DNA of 23,037 bases from Bacillota bacterium (GCA_023391005.1 JAEWBS010000140.1:1-23037); one strand, 5' to 3'; numbered from the stretch's first letter, positions 1 to 8,488 are shown. Numbers and translations are program-made. The notes: generated from the sequence alone by a model not told the origin.

Positions 1-158
1 ATAACATATTTTATCGATATGTCAAGACGATTCGGCCTATAATATCTCTAAACTGATCTTCCAATCTTGTACATTGGTTTTATTATAGCTTAAATTTGGG
101 AATAAATCACCCCGATAAAAATTAAAATTTGAATATTCGGGCCAAATTGACCTTATTA
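1..158. other. AT-rich intergenic segment, no gene seen
   Basis: This stretch is much richer in A and T than the genes that follow, and neither strand has a convincing reading frame. Reading leftward, TTGACA (complement of 20-25) could be the -35 box of a promoter for a gene beyond the left edge. Its -10 box would fall outside the window, so this is only suggestive. Confidence 0.4.
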
Positions 159-187
159 TTGACATTGCCGCCACATCTTTTTATAAT
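159..187 (+). promoter_or_regulatory. Consensus sigma-A promoter of the alaS T-box transcript
   Basis: TTGACA at 159-164 and TATAAT at 182-187 are separated by exactly 17 bases, a perfect match to the housekeeping promoter consensus. Transcription would start near 194, just upstream of the T-box leader. A strong constitutive promoter fits a gene whose control lies in the leader. Confidence 0.8.
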
Positions 188-199
188 AAGAAGGACATT

Positions 200-444
200 T
201 TTATAAACCGATGCCTTGAAGAAAAGAATTGCGAAGTCCCTTTTTCCACAGAGAGGGCGACAGAGCTGAAAGCCGCCTGTAAAAGGACCGCAAGGGCCGT
301 TTCGGAGCACCGCGCTGACGAGGCGCGGCGTATTCCCGCGCGTTAGGCGGGCTAAAGTGGCGTGCCGCAAAACCGGCATGCAATTTGGGTGGTACCACGG
401 AAATGCTACACTTTCGTCCCATGTGTCGGGCGGGAGTGTTTTTT
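200..444 (+). promoter_or_regulatory. T-box riboswitch leader (tRNA-Ala sensing) of alaS
   Basis: The T-box core TGGGTGGTACCACGG (about 386-400) is present and is the sequence that pairs with the uncharged tRNA acceptor end. Upstream are conserved Stem I elements: an AGAGAGGG stretch near 250 and GCTGAAAG near 265. An arm GTCC-TTTT (about 237-245) can pair with AAAAGGAC (281-288). On the 3' side of Stem I a GCC triplet at 296-298 is a plausible alanine specifier, though I did not fold the RNA. Immediately downstream is an intrinsic terminator, and then alaS. Known family mechanism: uncharged tRNA stabilises the antiterminator and lets RNA polymerase read into the synthetase gene. Confidence 0.9.
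408..444 (+). terminator. T-box intrinsic terminator
   Basis: ACACTTTCGTCC (408-419) pairs with GGGCGGGAGTGT (428-439), 12 pairs including G-U pairs, followed by a run of six T (439-444). The 5' side lies just after the T-box core, so the antiterminator and terminator would be mutually exclusive, as expected for this class. Confidence 0.85.
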
Positions 445-564
445 GTTGCATATCGCGTTACCTCCGCTTATTTTGTGTTGGCTGCGTATCGCGTTGCGAT
501 ACCTGTTAAATATAGATTTAAACCGCTTATCAACAATTCATAGAAACAGGATGTGACAAATTAA

Positions 565-3213
565 ATGGAATGGACCGGACTTAACGAACTGCGCAGTAGG
601 TTTTTGAATTTTTTTGAGAGCAAGGGGCATATTTTGCTGCCCTCGGCGCCGCTTGTTCCGCGCGACGACAACAGCCTGCTGCTGATCAACTCAGGCATGG
701 CGCCGCTGAAAAAATACTTTACCGGTATGGAGAAGCCGCCCAGAAAGCGCGCGACCTCCTGCCAGAAGTGCATCCGTACGCCCGACATTGAAAACGTCGG
801 CAAAACCGCACGCCACGGCACTTATTTTGAGATGCTGGGCAACTTCTCGTTCGGCGACTACTTTAAGCACGAGGCAACGGCCTGGGCGTGGGAGTTTCTG
901 ACCAAGGAGCTGCAAATCCCCGCCGAGCTGCTTTGGGTTACCATCTACGAGGACGACGACGAGGCCAAGGACATCTGGGTCAACGAGGTTGGCGTGCCCG
1001 CCGAGCGCATTGTCCGCATGGGCAAAGAGGACAACTTCTGGGAGATCGGCTCCGGCCCCTGCGGCCCCTGCTCCGAGCTGCACTTTGACCGCGGCGAAAA
1101 ATACGGCTGCGGCTCCCCCACCTGCGGCGTCGGCTGCGAATGCGACCGCTACATCGAGATCTGGAACCTCGTCTTCACCCAGTTTAACTCCGACGGCAAT
1201 GGCAACTATACGCCGCTTGACCACCCGAACATCGACACCGGCATGGGGCTTGAGCGACTCGCCTGCGTCATGCAGGGGGTCGATAACCTGTTCGAGGTCG
1301 ATACGGTTCAGCGCATTATGGGGCATATCAGCCAGATTGCCAATGTGACCTATAAAACCGACCCTAAGAGCGATATTTCTCTGCGCGTCATCACCGACCA
1401 CGTGCGTTCAACGACCATGATGATCGGCGACGGCGTCGTCCCCTCAAACGAGGGGCGCGGCTATGTGCTGCGCCGCCTGCTGCGCCGCGCCGCGCGCCAC
1501 GGCAGACTGCTGGGCATCACTGAGCCGTTCCTTTATCAGGTCGTGGATACCGTTATCGAAGAAAATAAGATCGCCTATCCAAACCTCGTCGACAGCCGCG
1601 ACTACATCGTCAAGGTCGTGCGCATGGAGGAGGAGCGCTTTGCCCGAACCATTGACTCGGGCATGGAGCTGTTGTCCAACATCATCGACCGTATTGAAAG
1701 CGCGGCCATGAATGACGACAAGCGCGTGCTGCCGGGCGATCTGGCCTTTAAGCTCTATGACACCTTCGGCTTCCCGGTCGATCTGACCCGCGAGATTCTT
1801 GAGGAAAAGCAGATTACCCTCGACGAAGAGGCGTTTAAAAAACTGATGACCGAGCAGCGCGACCGCGCCCGCAAGGCCCGTGAGAGCATGGGCGACGCCG
1901 GGTGGGAGGATGACGTGCTCGCCTCGCTCGACAGCAAGACCGAGTTTGTCGGCTATACAACCAACGACGCCAAGTGCAAGATTGTCGCCATTGTCGCTGA
2001 GGGCGCCTTGGCCGACGCGATCGGCGCGGGCGACCGCGCGGCCATTGTGCTGGATAAGACCCCCTTCTACGCCGAGAGCGGCGGACAGGTCGGCGATACC
2101 GGTATCATTTCGGACGGAAAGGCCGTGTTCCACGTCTACGACTGCAAAAAATCCCCAACCGGGCAGTTCTTGCACATCGGCGAGATGGTCGACGGCAGTC
2201 TGCTGGCCGGCAGCGCGGTAACCGCCGCCGTCGACAAGCGCCGCAGCGCCGTTATGCGCAACCACACCGCCGCACACCTCTTACAGTTTGCGCTGCGCGA
2301 GGTTCTGGGCACCCATGTGCATCAGGCGGGCCAGCTCGTCGACAGCGACTTCTGCCGCTTTGACTTCACCCATTTTGCCGCCGTCTCTCACGAAGAGCTC
2401 GCCAAGATCGAGTCGCTGGTCAACCATATGATCTTCTCAGCTCTGCCGGTCAACATCGCCGAGATGACGCAGGATGAGGCCAAGCAGAAGGGCGCGATGG
2501 CGCTGTTCTCTGAAAAGTACGGCGACACGGTGCGCGTCATCGACATCGGCGGCCGCTCAATCGAGCTTTGCGGCGGCACCCATGTCGATAATACCGCGCG
2601 GATCGGTCTATTTAAAATCCTCAAGGAATCGTCGGTTGCGGCGGGTGTACGCCGTATCGAAGCCGTCACCGGCGACGGCGTGCTCGGTTATATCAACCAG
2701 CTTCAGACCCAGATCGCCTCGGCGGCGGAGCTGCTTAAAATTGGCTCGGGCGCCGATCTCGTCGGCAAAATCGGCGCGCTGCAAAGTGAGCTTAAAGCCA
2801 AGGACCGCGAGATCGACTCGATGAGCCAGCGGCTGGCCTCCTCCCAGATCAAGAGCCTGTTTGAAAACGCCAAGGAGATCGACGGTGTCCGCGTCATGAC
2901 CGCCAGCTTTAACGACATGGCCCCCGACGCGCTGCGCGCATTGGGCGACAAGGTCAAGGAATATGCCGAGCCGGTCATGGCGGTGTTCACCTCCGCCACC
3001 GGCGCAAAGGCCTCGGTGCTGGCGGTGGTCAGCAAGGCGGCAGCCGACAAGGGCGCGCACGCGGGCAAGCTGATTAAATCTCTAACCGCGATGGCGGGTG
3101 GCTCGGGCGGCGGCAAGCCGGATTCGGCCATGGGCGGCGCACCCGAGCTCTCAAAGCTCAACGAGGCGGTGGCCAAGGTCGAGGGCCTGCTCAAAGAGAT
3201 GCTGATCAAGTAA
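565..3213 (+). CDS. alaS: Alanine--tRNA ligase
   Basis: Cytoplasmic class II aminoacyl-tRNA synthetase that charges tRNA-Ala with alanine using ATP. The 882 residues match the usual full-length bacterial form: N-terminal catalytic core (about 1-250, including the class II stretch with FWEIGSGPCGPCSE), tRNA-recognition region, an editing domain with the HTAAH zinc motif (H567, H571) and C669-GGTH673, and a C-terminal DHHA1 domain with the Gly-rich SGGGKPD segment. The ATG at 565 begins a canonical N-terminus; the ribosome binding site is weak (ACAGGATGTG about 546-555). It is the first gene of a probable operon and is controlled by the T-box leader upstream, which independently supports the alanine assignment. 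Confidence 0.98.
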   Translation: MEWTGLNELRSRFLNFFESKGHILLPSAPLVPRDDNSLLLINSGMAPLKKYFTGMEKPPRKRATSCQKCIRTPDIENVGKTARHGTYFEMLGNFSFGDYFKHEATAWAWEFLTKELQIPAELLWVTIYEDDDEAKDIWVNEVGVPAERIVRMGKEDNFWEIGSGPCGPCSELHFDRGEKYGCGSPTCGVGCECDRYIEIWNLVFTQFNSDGNGNYTPLDHPNIDTGMGLERLACVMQGVDNLFEVDTVQRIMGHISQIANVTYKTDPKSDISLRVITDHVRSTTMMIGDGVVPSNEGRGYVLRRLLRRAARHGRLLGITEPFLYQVVDTVIEENKIAYPNLVDSRDYIVKVVRMEEERFARTIDSGMELLSNIIDRIESAAMNDDKRVLPGDLAFKLYDTFGFPVDLTREILEEKQITLDEEAFKKLMTEQRDRARKARESMGDAGWEDDVLASLDSKTEFVGYTTNDAKCKIVAIVAEGALADAIGAGDRAAIVLDKTPFYAESGGQVGDTGIISDGKAVFHVYDCKKSPTGQFLHIGEMVDGSLLAGSAVTAAVDKRRSAVMRNHTAAHLLQFALREVLGTHVHQAGQLVDSDFCRFDFTHFAAVSHEELAKIESLVNHMIFSALPVNIAEMTQDEAKQKGAMALFSEKYGDTVRVIDIGGRSIELCGGTHVDNTARIGLFKILKESSVAAGVRRIEAVTGDGVLGYINQLQTQIASAAELLKIGSGADLVGKIGALQSELKAKDREIDSMSQRLASSQIKSLFENAKEIDGVRVMTASFNDMAPDALRALGDKVKEYAEPVMAVFTSATGAKASVLAVVSKAAADKGAHAGKLIKSLTAMAGGSGGGKPDSAMGGAPELSKLNEAVAKVEGLLKEMLIK

Positions 3214-3232
3214 GATGGATAAACGCCCTTAT

Positions 3233-3262
3233 GGCGGGCGATGTGAAAAGCAGTCGCCCGCC
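3233..3262 (+). repeat. GC-rich inverted repeat after alaS
   Basis: GGCGGGCGA (3233-3241) pairs perfectly with TCGCCCGCC (3254-3262) around a 12-base loop. No T-run follows, so it is more likely an RNA-stabilising or processing hairpin than a full terminator, allowing partial read-through into hinT. Confidence 0.6.
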
Positions 3263-3299
3263 GTGAGGACTTTGCGTATGATGAAAGAAGGGAAGATTT

Positions 3300-3638
3300 A
3301 TGGACTGCCTGTTCTGCAAGATTGCCGCGGGTGAGATTCCGAGCACCAAGGTCTATGAGGATGAAACGGTGCTGGCGTTTCGCGATATCGACCCTAAAGC
3401 GCCGTTTCACGCCGTTGTCATCCCCAAGGCGCACATCGCCTCGGCGGCTGAAATCACGGCCCAAAACAGCGCCGTGGTCGCCCATGTATTTGAGATTATC
3501 GCCGAGATTGCCCGGTGCGAAAAGCTGGATAACGGCTTTCGCGTCGTGACGAACTGCGGCCAAGAGGGCGGCCAAACCGTCGGCCACCTGCATTTTCACC
3601 TGTTGGCCGGGCGCAGCCTTGGGTGGCCCCCCGGCTGA
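3300..3638 (+). CDS. hinT: HIT family nucleotide-binding protein (HinT-like)
   Basis: Small cytosolic histidine-triad protein of 112 residues, the normal size for the HINT branch. The start CLFCKIAAGEIP is typical, and the triad G-HLHFH-LL gives H96, H98 and H100, with H98 the expected nucleophile. HINT proteins hydrolyse nucleoside phosphoramidates and aminoacyl-adenylates; a neighbouring aminoacyl-tRNA synthetase gene fits this, but that link is inference. The ATG at 3300 has a good site, AAGAAGGGAAG, about 8 bases upstream. It lies 86 bases after alaS on the same strand and is probably co-transcribed with it and with the phosphoribosyltransferase 42 bases downstream. The exact physiological substrate is unknown. 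Confidence 0.93.
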   Translation: MDCLFCKIAAGEIPSTKVYEDETVLAFRDIDPKAPFHAVVIPKAHIASAAEITAQNSAVVAHVFEIIAEIARCEKLDNGFRVVTNCGQEGGQTVGHLHFHLLAGRSLGWPPG

Positions 3639-3680
3639 TCGCATTTTTACTTTCCGTAAACTTGAAAGGGGAGTTTTATC

Positions 3681-4220
3681 ATGGCTGAAACCTACCGCCT
3701 GAGGGTCGCCGGGCTTGAGCGCGACCTGACGCTCTGCCCGCTCAACGACAAGCTTTCGATCGCGGGCTTTATCATGTTTTCCGACGTGGAGCTGACCGTC
3801 TCCTGCGCTGCTGAGCTGCTTAAGAAGGTGCCGCGCTTTGATGTTATCATCACGGCCGAATCAAAGGGCATTCCGCTGGCTTATGAGATGAGCCGCCAGT
3901 CGGGCAAGAACTATTATCTCGCCCGCAAAAGCAAAAAGCTCTACATGAGCGACCCTGTCGCGGTCGAGGTCAAATCGATCACGACCAGCAACATCCAGAC
4001 GCTTTATATGGACAAAAACGACCTTGACGCGCTGTCGGGCAAGCGGGTTCTGATCGTCGACGACGTCATCTCGACCGGCGAGTCGCTCAATGCGCTCAAG
4101 TCGCTTGTCGAAAAAGGCGATGGCAACATCGTCGCCTGCGCCGCCGTGCTCGCCGAGGGCGATGCCGCCAAACGCGACGACATTATTTTCTTAGAGCCGC
4201 TGCCGCTGTTCCCGCGCTAA
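3681..4220 (+). CDS. Phosphoribosyltransferase family protein (Apt-like)
   Basis: Cytosolic type I phosphoribosyltransferase of 179 residues. The PRPP-binding loop is clear: VLIVDDVISTGES with D127, D128, T132 and G133. Upstream, ITAESKGIPLAYE matches the segment before the flexible loop in adenine/xanthine-type enzymes. Members of this group transfer the phosphoribosyl of PRPP to a purine base (salvage) or act as PRPP-sensing regulators. Overall layout is closest to adenine phosphoribosyltransferase, but base specificity cannot be read from the sequence, so no gene symbol is given. An AAAGGGGAG site precedes the ATG at 3681. It sits between hinT and comEC in the alaS-rnmV cluster; a purine-salvage role would be compatible with its HIT neighbour. 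Confidence 0.88.
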   Translation: MAETYRLRVAGLERDLTLCPLNDKLSIAGFIMFSDVELTVSCAAELLKKVPRFDVIITAESKGIPLAYEMSRQSGKNYYLARKSKKLYMSDPVAVEVKSITTSNIQTLYMDKNDLDALSGKRVLIVDDVISTGESLNALKSLVEKGDGNIVACAAVLAEGDAAKRDDIIFLEPLPLFPR

Positions 4221-4343
4221 GCGACTGGCAAAAAACGCGCTTATTAGCGACGCGCGAATTAAAAATGCCTACGACATTTTTGCCATGCGCCTTTGGCACG
4301 ATTGCCTCTAATATTAACAACATCGCGTAAGGAGTACTGCCTT

Positions 4344-6311
4344 ATGAGAAGACCGCTGTTTTGGATGGGATTTGCCTTTCTGTCCTCCGCTGCGGTCTTT
4401 TTGCGTTTTGAATCGGGGATTGCGGCGCTTTTATGCGGTCTGATCGCACTTTTGACGCTGCTGTTCTCAAACGCAAGACCGCGCACAGGGCTGGCGCTGT
4501 TCTTCGCCTGTACGGTCTTGGGCGCGGCGTTTAGCCTCTTGTACACCGCCGGTGTGCGCCATTATCTGTCGCCGGTGTTGGATGCAGGCGATCAGCCGGT
4601 AGAAATGCGCCTGACCGTCACCGAGCAGCAAACGCGCGGCGTCTATTGCCGGTGGGAGGGCAAAGGCACTGTCACGGCAAACGGCGTCTCCCGCACCTTT
4701 CCTGTGACGCTGACCGGCTATACCGAGGAAGCAACCGCCGTCGGCGACGTGCTGCGCTGCGTCGCTAAAATAGAGCAGCCTTTTTCGGGTGATACACTAC
4801 GCTGCCGGTTGGTCAAGCTGCTGCCGCCGCTTGAAAATTCACCCCACCCACTCACCCGTCTGCGGCTGATCTGGCAGCAATCGCTGTCTGAACGGGCGGC
4901 GTCCCTCTCAAAGGACGCGCGGATCTCGGGCGTGCTATCGGCCATCCTCACCGGCGACAAAAGCCGCTTGCAGCGCGACGTCACCGCCGATTTTCGCGGC
5001 AGCGGGCTGTCGCATATCCTTGTCGTCTCGGGCCTGCATCTGATTCTCGTCAGTCGCCTTGTCAGCCTGCTGCTGGCGCGCGTCCTCACGCCCCGGCGCG
5101 CGGGACTGCTGTCGCTGGCATTCTGCTGGCTGTTCGCAGTGGTCAGCGGCCTTGGCAGCTCGATCATCCGCGCCGCCGTCATGCTGTCGCTTGTACATCT
5201 GGCCGAGACGCTCAACCGCCGCAGCGACACGCTGACCTCTTTGATGGCAGCGGCGCTGCTCATGGGGCTGCAAAACCCTTACACGCTGCTCTCGGTGTCG
5301 TTTTTGCTTTCGTTCAGCGCCGTGGCGGGGTTGGCGGCGCTTGAGCAGCCGATACAAAACGCCTTGCAGGGGCAACGGCCACGCGGTGGCGTCACCGTGT
5401 ATCTGCTGCAAAGCCTGTCGGCAGGTATTGCGGCGCAAGTGGGCGCCGCGCCGGTGCTTATCTGGATTTTCGGGCTGATTCCACTGTTGGGAATTATCGC
5501 AAACCTAGCCGCTGTCTGGCTTATCGAGCCGATTATGTTGCTCGGGCTGACGGCGCTGGGCTTGGGCTTTGTGTCGCCGGTGCTCTCGCAGCTCGTCGCG
5601 TTGCCCTGCAACGCGCTGCTGCGGTTAATGCTTTTGATCGCGCGGGTGTTTTCGCGCCTGCCGGGCGCGCAGCTCGGCTTTACCGAACAATGGCAAACTG
5701 CTTGGCTGCTCGGCAGCCTGCTGCTTGCCGTTTTGATACTGACTAAGCGTCCGCCCGCGCCGGTGGGTCGCTTTGCAATACTGGGCTGTGCCGCGCTGGG
5801 CTTGAGCGCCTCGGTGCTGTTTGCCGCCATGAGCAGCACCCGCGCCGAGATTTTACGCTTTGAAAACAGCCATAGCGTCGCCGTCGTCTGCTCAAGCCGC
5901 GCCATTTTGTTTGGCGCGCCACAAAACGGCTGGGCATTACAAGAGATTCAAAACGCGTTCCAGCGCGCCGGCGTCCGGCAGCTCGACGCGATTGTGCTCG
6001 ATTCCGACGCGCAGGCGACCTATCACACCGCCGCTCTGGCGCTCGATTATCCTGACACGGTGCTTTGCATGCCGCCCTCACGTGCCGCCGTCACCTTTTC
6101 ACATGCGGCGGGGCTGCCGCTGCGCCGTCTGCCGCCGGACACGCTGCTTTATAACGCCGTGCGGTACGAAAAATCGGACGGGCAAATAACGCTGACCTTT
6201 TCAGAGGCCAAACTGTTAAAAAGCGGGGGCGATTGTGTTATAATAGGAAAGTACGCAGAACCGCAACCCTTTTCGGATACCGTTTTGCGCGCGCGGATAA
6301 AATTAACTTAA
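4344..6311 (+). CDS. comEC: ComEC/Rec2 family DNA-uptake channel, degenerate C-terminal domain
   Basis: Polytopic membrane protein of 655 residues. The Competence domain signature LSHILVVSGLHLILVS (S229-G230-L231-H232) followed by many hydrophobic segments to about residue 480 identifies ComEC, the channel through which single-stranded DNA crosses the membrane in natural transformation. After the channel is a shortened metallo-beta-lactamase-like domain. Where the family has a THxHxDH motif this protein reads IVLDSDAQATYHT (550-562), so metal ligands seem absent. The ATG at 4344 is chosen over the TTG at 4293 because AAGGAG lies 10 bases before it. No comEA or comGA is in the window. It sits directly upstream of holA, a frequent arrangement in Firmicutes. 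Confidence 0.92.
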   Translation: MRRPLFWMGFAFLSSAAVFLRFESGIAALLCGLIALLTLLFSNARPRTGLALFFACTVLGAAFSLLYTAGVRHYLSPVLDAGDQPVEMRLTVTEQQTRGVYCRWEGKGTVTANGVSRTFPVTLTGYTEEATAVGDVLRCVAKIEQPFSGDTLRCRLVKLLPPLENSPHPLTRLRLIWQQSLSERAASLSKDARISGVLSAILTGDKSRLQRDVTADFRGSGLSHILVVSGLHLILVSRLVSLLLARVLTPRRAGLLSLAFCWLFAVVSGLGSSIIRAAVMLSLVHLAETLNRRSDTLTSLMAAALLMGLQNPYTLLSVSFLLSFSAVAGLAALEQPIQNALQGQRPRGGVTVYLLQSLSAGIAAQVGAAPVLIWIFGLIPLLGIIANLAAVWLIEPIMLLGLTALGLGFVSPVLSQLVALPCNALLRLMLLIARVFSRLPGAQLGFTEQWQTAWLLGSLLLAVLILTKRPPAPVGRFAILGCAALGLSASVLFAAMSSTRAEILRFENSHSVAVVCSSRAILFGAPQNGWALQEIQNAFQRAGVRQLDAIVLDSDAQATYHTAALALDYPDTVLCMPPSRAAVTFSHAAGLPLRRLPPDTLLYNAVRYEKSDGQITLTFSEAKLLKSGGDCVIIGKYAEPQPFSDTVLRARIKLT

Positions 6312-6324
6312 AGGAGCGGCCCCG

Positions 6325-7374
6325 ATGCTTTGCGCTACTGAAAAACAGCTTAAGGAACAACTCACAACTGAAACTATTGCGCCGCTCTATTTGCTGTTTG
6401 GCAACGAACCGGCGCTGCTGCGGGCCTATCGCCAAAAGCTGCTGGACAGATTTGAGCGCGCGGGCGACCAGATTGAATTCATGGACGGCAAGGCGCTTGA
6501 CCTTTCGGCACTACTAGACGCCGCCGAGCTGCTCTCGATGTTTGGCGGGCGGCGGGTGATCGCGGTCGACAGCTTCGAGCCCGAGCAGCTTTTAGACGCC
6601 GACTGCAAGGCGCTGTGCGCCTTTTTTGGTGAGATTCCCGAGGGCACGGTGTTGATCTTTACCGCAGCAGCCGACGCATTTGACGAAAAGAAGGGCAAAT
6701 GCGCCAAAAAGCTGCTGGCCGCCGCTGAAAAGGCGGGCATTGCCGCCCGGCTCGACCGGCGCGGAGAGGCCGACCTGCGCCGTTTTGTCATCGCCCGGTG
6801 TAAGAGCCGGGGGCAGATTTTATCGAACGAGGCGGCGTCCTTTTTGTTGGCCCACTGCGGCGACGATATGGGCATTCTCTCAAACGAGTGCGACAAGCTC
6901 TGCGCCTATGCCGCCGAAACCAAAGCCGATATCGACAGCGGCATGATCCGCCGCGTCTGCCCGGGCGTGCTTGCAGCCGATCCGTTCGCGCTCGCCAAGC
7001 TGATGCTGCGGGGCGATCTGCCCGCCGTACTTTCGCAGGTGGACACGCTGATGCGCCTGCGCCAGCCGGTCATTATGATTTTAGCAAACTTAAGCGGCGC
7101 TTTCTGCGATCTGGCCCGCGCCTGTGCCGCCCGTTCCAGCGGGCGTACCGCGGCCGACCTGACCGCCGACTTTTCTTACCGTCTGGTCTGGCGCGCCCAA
7201 AACGCCTACCGCGATTGCGCGCGGCTCAACGCCGAGGCGGTCTATACCGTGTGCGCGCTGCTCTGTGAGGCCGACGCGACGCTTAAAAGCAGCGGCGCCG
7301 ACGAGCGCATCGTGCTTGAGACCGCCATCATCCGCGCCATGCGCGCGCTGCAAAAGGGTGGGGTAACATGCTGA
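6325..7374 (+). CDS. holA: DNA polymerase III subunit delta
   Basis: Cytosolic clamp-loader subunit (349 residues, normal family length) that opens the sliding clamp during replication. The N-terminus PLYLLFGNEPALLRAYRQ is the diagnostic start of the delta AAA+-like domain. The middle segment SFLLAHCGDDMGILSNECDK corresponds to the conserved helices of domain II, and a helical C-terminal collar follows. The ATG at 6325 has AAAGGAG 8 bases upstream, overlapping the end of comEC by its first bases. The stop codon overlaps the start of the next gene, so holA and the Toprim gene are probably translationally coupled. Confidence 0.94.
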   Translation: MLCATEKQLKEQLTTETIAPLYLLFGNEPALLRAYRQKLLDRFERAGDQIEFMDGKALDLSALLDAAELLSMFGGRRVIAVDSFEPEQLLDADCKALCAFFGEIPEGTVLIFTAAADAFDEKKGKCAKKLLAAAEKAGIAARLDRRGEADLRRFVIARCKSRGQILSNEAASFLLAHCGDDMGILSNECDKLCAYAAETKADIDSGMIRRVCPGVLAADPFALAKLMLRGDLPAVLSQVDTLMRLRQPVIMILANLSGAFCDLARACAARSSGRTAADLTADFSYRLVWRAQNAYRDCARLNAEAVYTVCALLCEADATLKSSGADERIVLETAIIRAMRALQKGGVTC

Positions 7375-7982
7375 TCAAGGTGCGCCAGCCCATCATTGTC
7401 GAGGGGCGTTACGACCGTATCCGGCTGACGTCGTTAATCGACGGCGTTATCATCGAGACCGGCGGCTTTCGCATCTTTAAGGATCAGGCGCTGCTTGCCT
7501 CTCTGCGGCATATTGCCGGTACGACAGGGCTTATTCTGCTCACCGACTCGGATCAGGCGGGCTTTCGCATCCGCAGTTTTCTCAAAAACGCGCTGGGGCC
7601 AAAGGCGAAGCTGACGCAGGTGTATGTGCCAAGCGTCAAGGGCGTTGAGCGCCGCAAGCAGGCCCCTTCGGCCGAGGGTCTGCTGGGCGTCGAGGGTATG
7701 GACACCGAAACGTTGCGCGCCGCCTTTGAGCGCGCGGGGGTCGGGTGCGATTGTGTGACGCAAAAAAGCGATTTAACCGCCGCAGATCTGTTTGAAGCCG
7801 GGCTGACCGGCAAATATGACAGCGCCGCCCGCCGCCGCGCCCTGCTGCGCCAACTGCGGCTGCCCGAACGGTTGTCGAATACCGCGATGCTCACCATGCT
7901 CAACACGCTGCTCACCCGCGAGGAATTTGCCGCCCTTGCGGCGGCGCTGCCGCAGGTAAAGCCCGAAGAATCTGCGCTGTGA
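7368..7982 (+). CDS. rnmV: Ribonuclease M5-like Toprim protein (DUF4093)
   Basis: 204 residues with an N-terminal Toprim domain: IIVEGRYD (E12) and LLTDSDQAGFRIR (D60, D62) provide the acidic residues expected to hold Mg2+. The remainder (about 110-204) matches in layout the C-terminal domain of clostridial RNase M5 proteins. RNase M5 cleaves 5S rRNA precursors to their mature ends, assisted by ribosomal protein L18. The usual VEGK-D is VEGRYD here. The gene begins inside the last codons of holA (shared ATGCTGA, 7368-7374). It is the last gene of the + strand run that starts at alaS; no clear terminator follows before the CRISPR relic. The exact RNA target is inferred from family membership. 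Confidence 0.82.
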   Translation: MLIKVRQPIIVEGRYDRIRLTSLIDGVIIETGGFRIFKDQALLASLRHIAGTTGLILLTDSDQAGFRIRSFLKNALGPKAKLTQVYVPSVKGVERRKQAPSAEGLLGVEGMDTETLRAAFERAGVGCDCVTQKSDLTAADLFEAGLTGKYDSAARRRALLRQLRLPERLSNTAMLTMLNTLLTREEFAALAAALPQVKPEESAL

Positions 7983-8025
7983 CAGTTTGGCAAAATCACT
8001 ATTTTCGGCGGGTTTTAGTTTTGTT

Positions 8026-8391
8026 GGCAGCATGAATATCGCGGACGTGGATTGAAATCTCCCAGCCTATGGGCCGCACCGTTCAAAATTGCGGTCCCTC
8101 ACATGAGGGACGGCCTGTAGCACACATCGTCATAATTGTCGTTGACGGTATTCAATTCACGCCCCTCATGCGAGGGACGCGGATTGAAATTAGTCAATAA
8201 TAGTGCTACTTTCAAGTGGACAAACGTCGTCCTTCACGCGAGGAACCTGGATTGAAATTGCCATGCCTTTGCCGCCTCGGGCGGCAGTCCCAGCGTCGTC
8301 CCTCGTACAAGGGACGTGGATTGAAATGGCGGTGGCGGATGGGTGCTGTTTCACAAGCCGCATTGCCTTCTCGCGGTGCATAGATTGAAAA
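8026..8391 (+). CRISPR. Decayed orphan CRISPR array, type I-C-like repeats
   Basis: Six repeat units of about 33 bases are regularly spaced: 8026-8058 (only the 3' half recognisable), 8091-8123 (only the 5' palindromic half), 8158-8190, 8226-8258, 8295-8327, and 8359-8391 (very degenerate). The better copies carry a short palindrome (TCCCTC...GAGGGA) and end in GGATTGAAAT, as in type I-C repeats. Spacers of 32, 34, 35, 36 and 31 bases are all different. By repeat orientation transcription would be on the + strand. No copy is identical to another, and no cas gene lies in the window, so the array is probably a non-functional relic or a cas-distant orphan. Confidence 0.85.
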
Positions 8392-8488
8392 AATGTTTAA
8401 CCCGCACCGGCCTCCCCTTGCGTAGGGAATATACACGGCCTCGCGCCTAAAACTAAAACGGACAGCGATCACAAGGAAAGGGAACGCC

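Noticed and set aside
122..451. Reverse-strand frame over the T-box leader
   Set aside because: It spans the consensus promoter and the structured T-box RNA; no protein similarity is apparent.
691..1401. Long frames antisense to alaS, as also seen over most other genes
   Set aside because: They are shadows caused by high GC at third positions; the sense frames encode recognised proteins.
4293..4343. An upstream TTG start for comEC
   Set aside because: It has no ribosome site and adds a hydrophilic leader, while AAGGAG precedes the ATG at 4344.
8409..8440. A possible seventh CRISPR repeat (TCCCC...AGGGA)
   Set aside because: It lies about 17 bases after the sixth unit, the wrong spacing, and lacks the GATTGAAA end.
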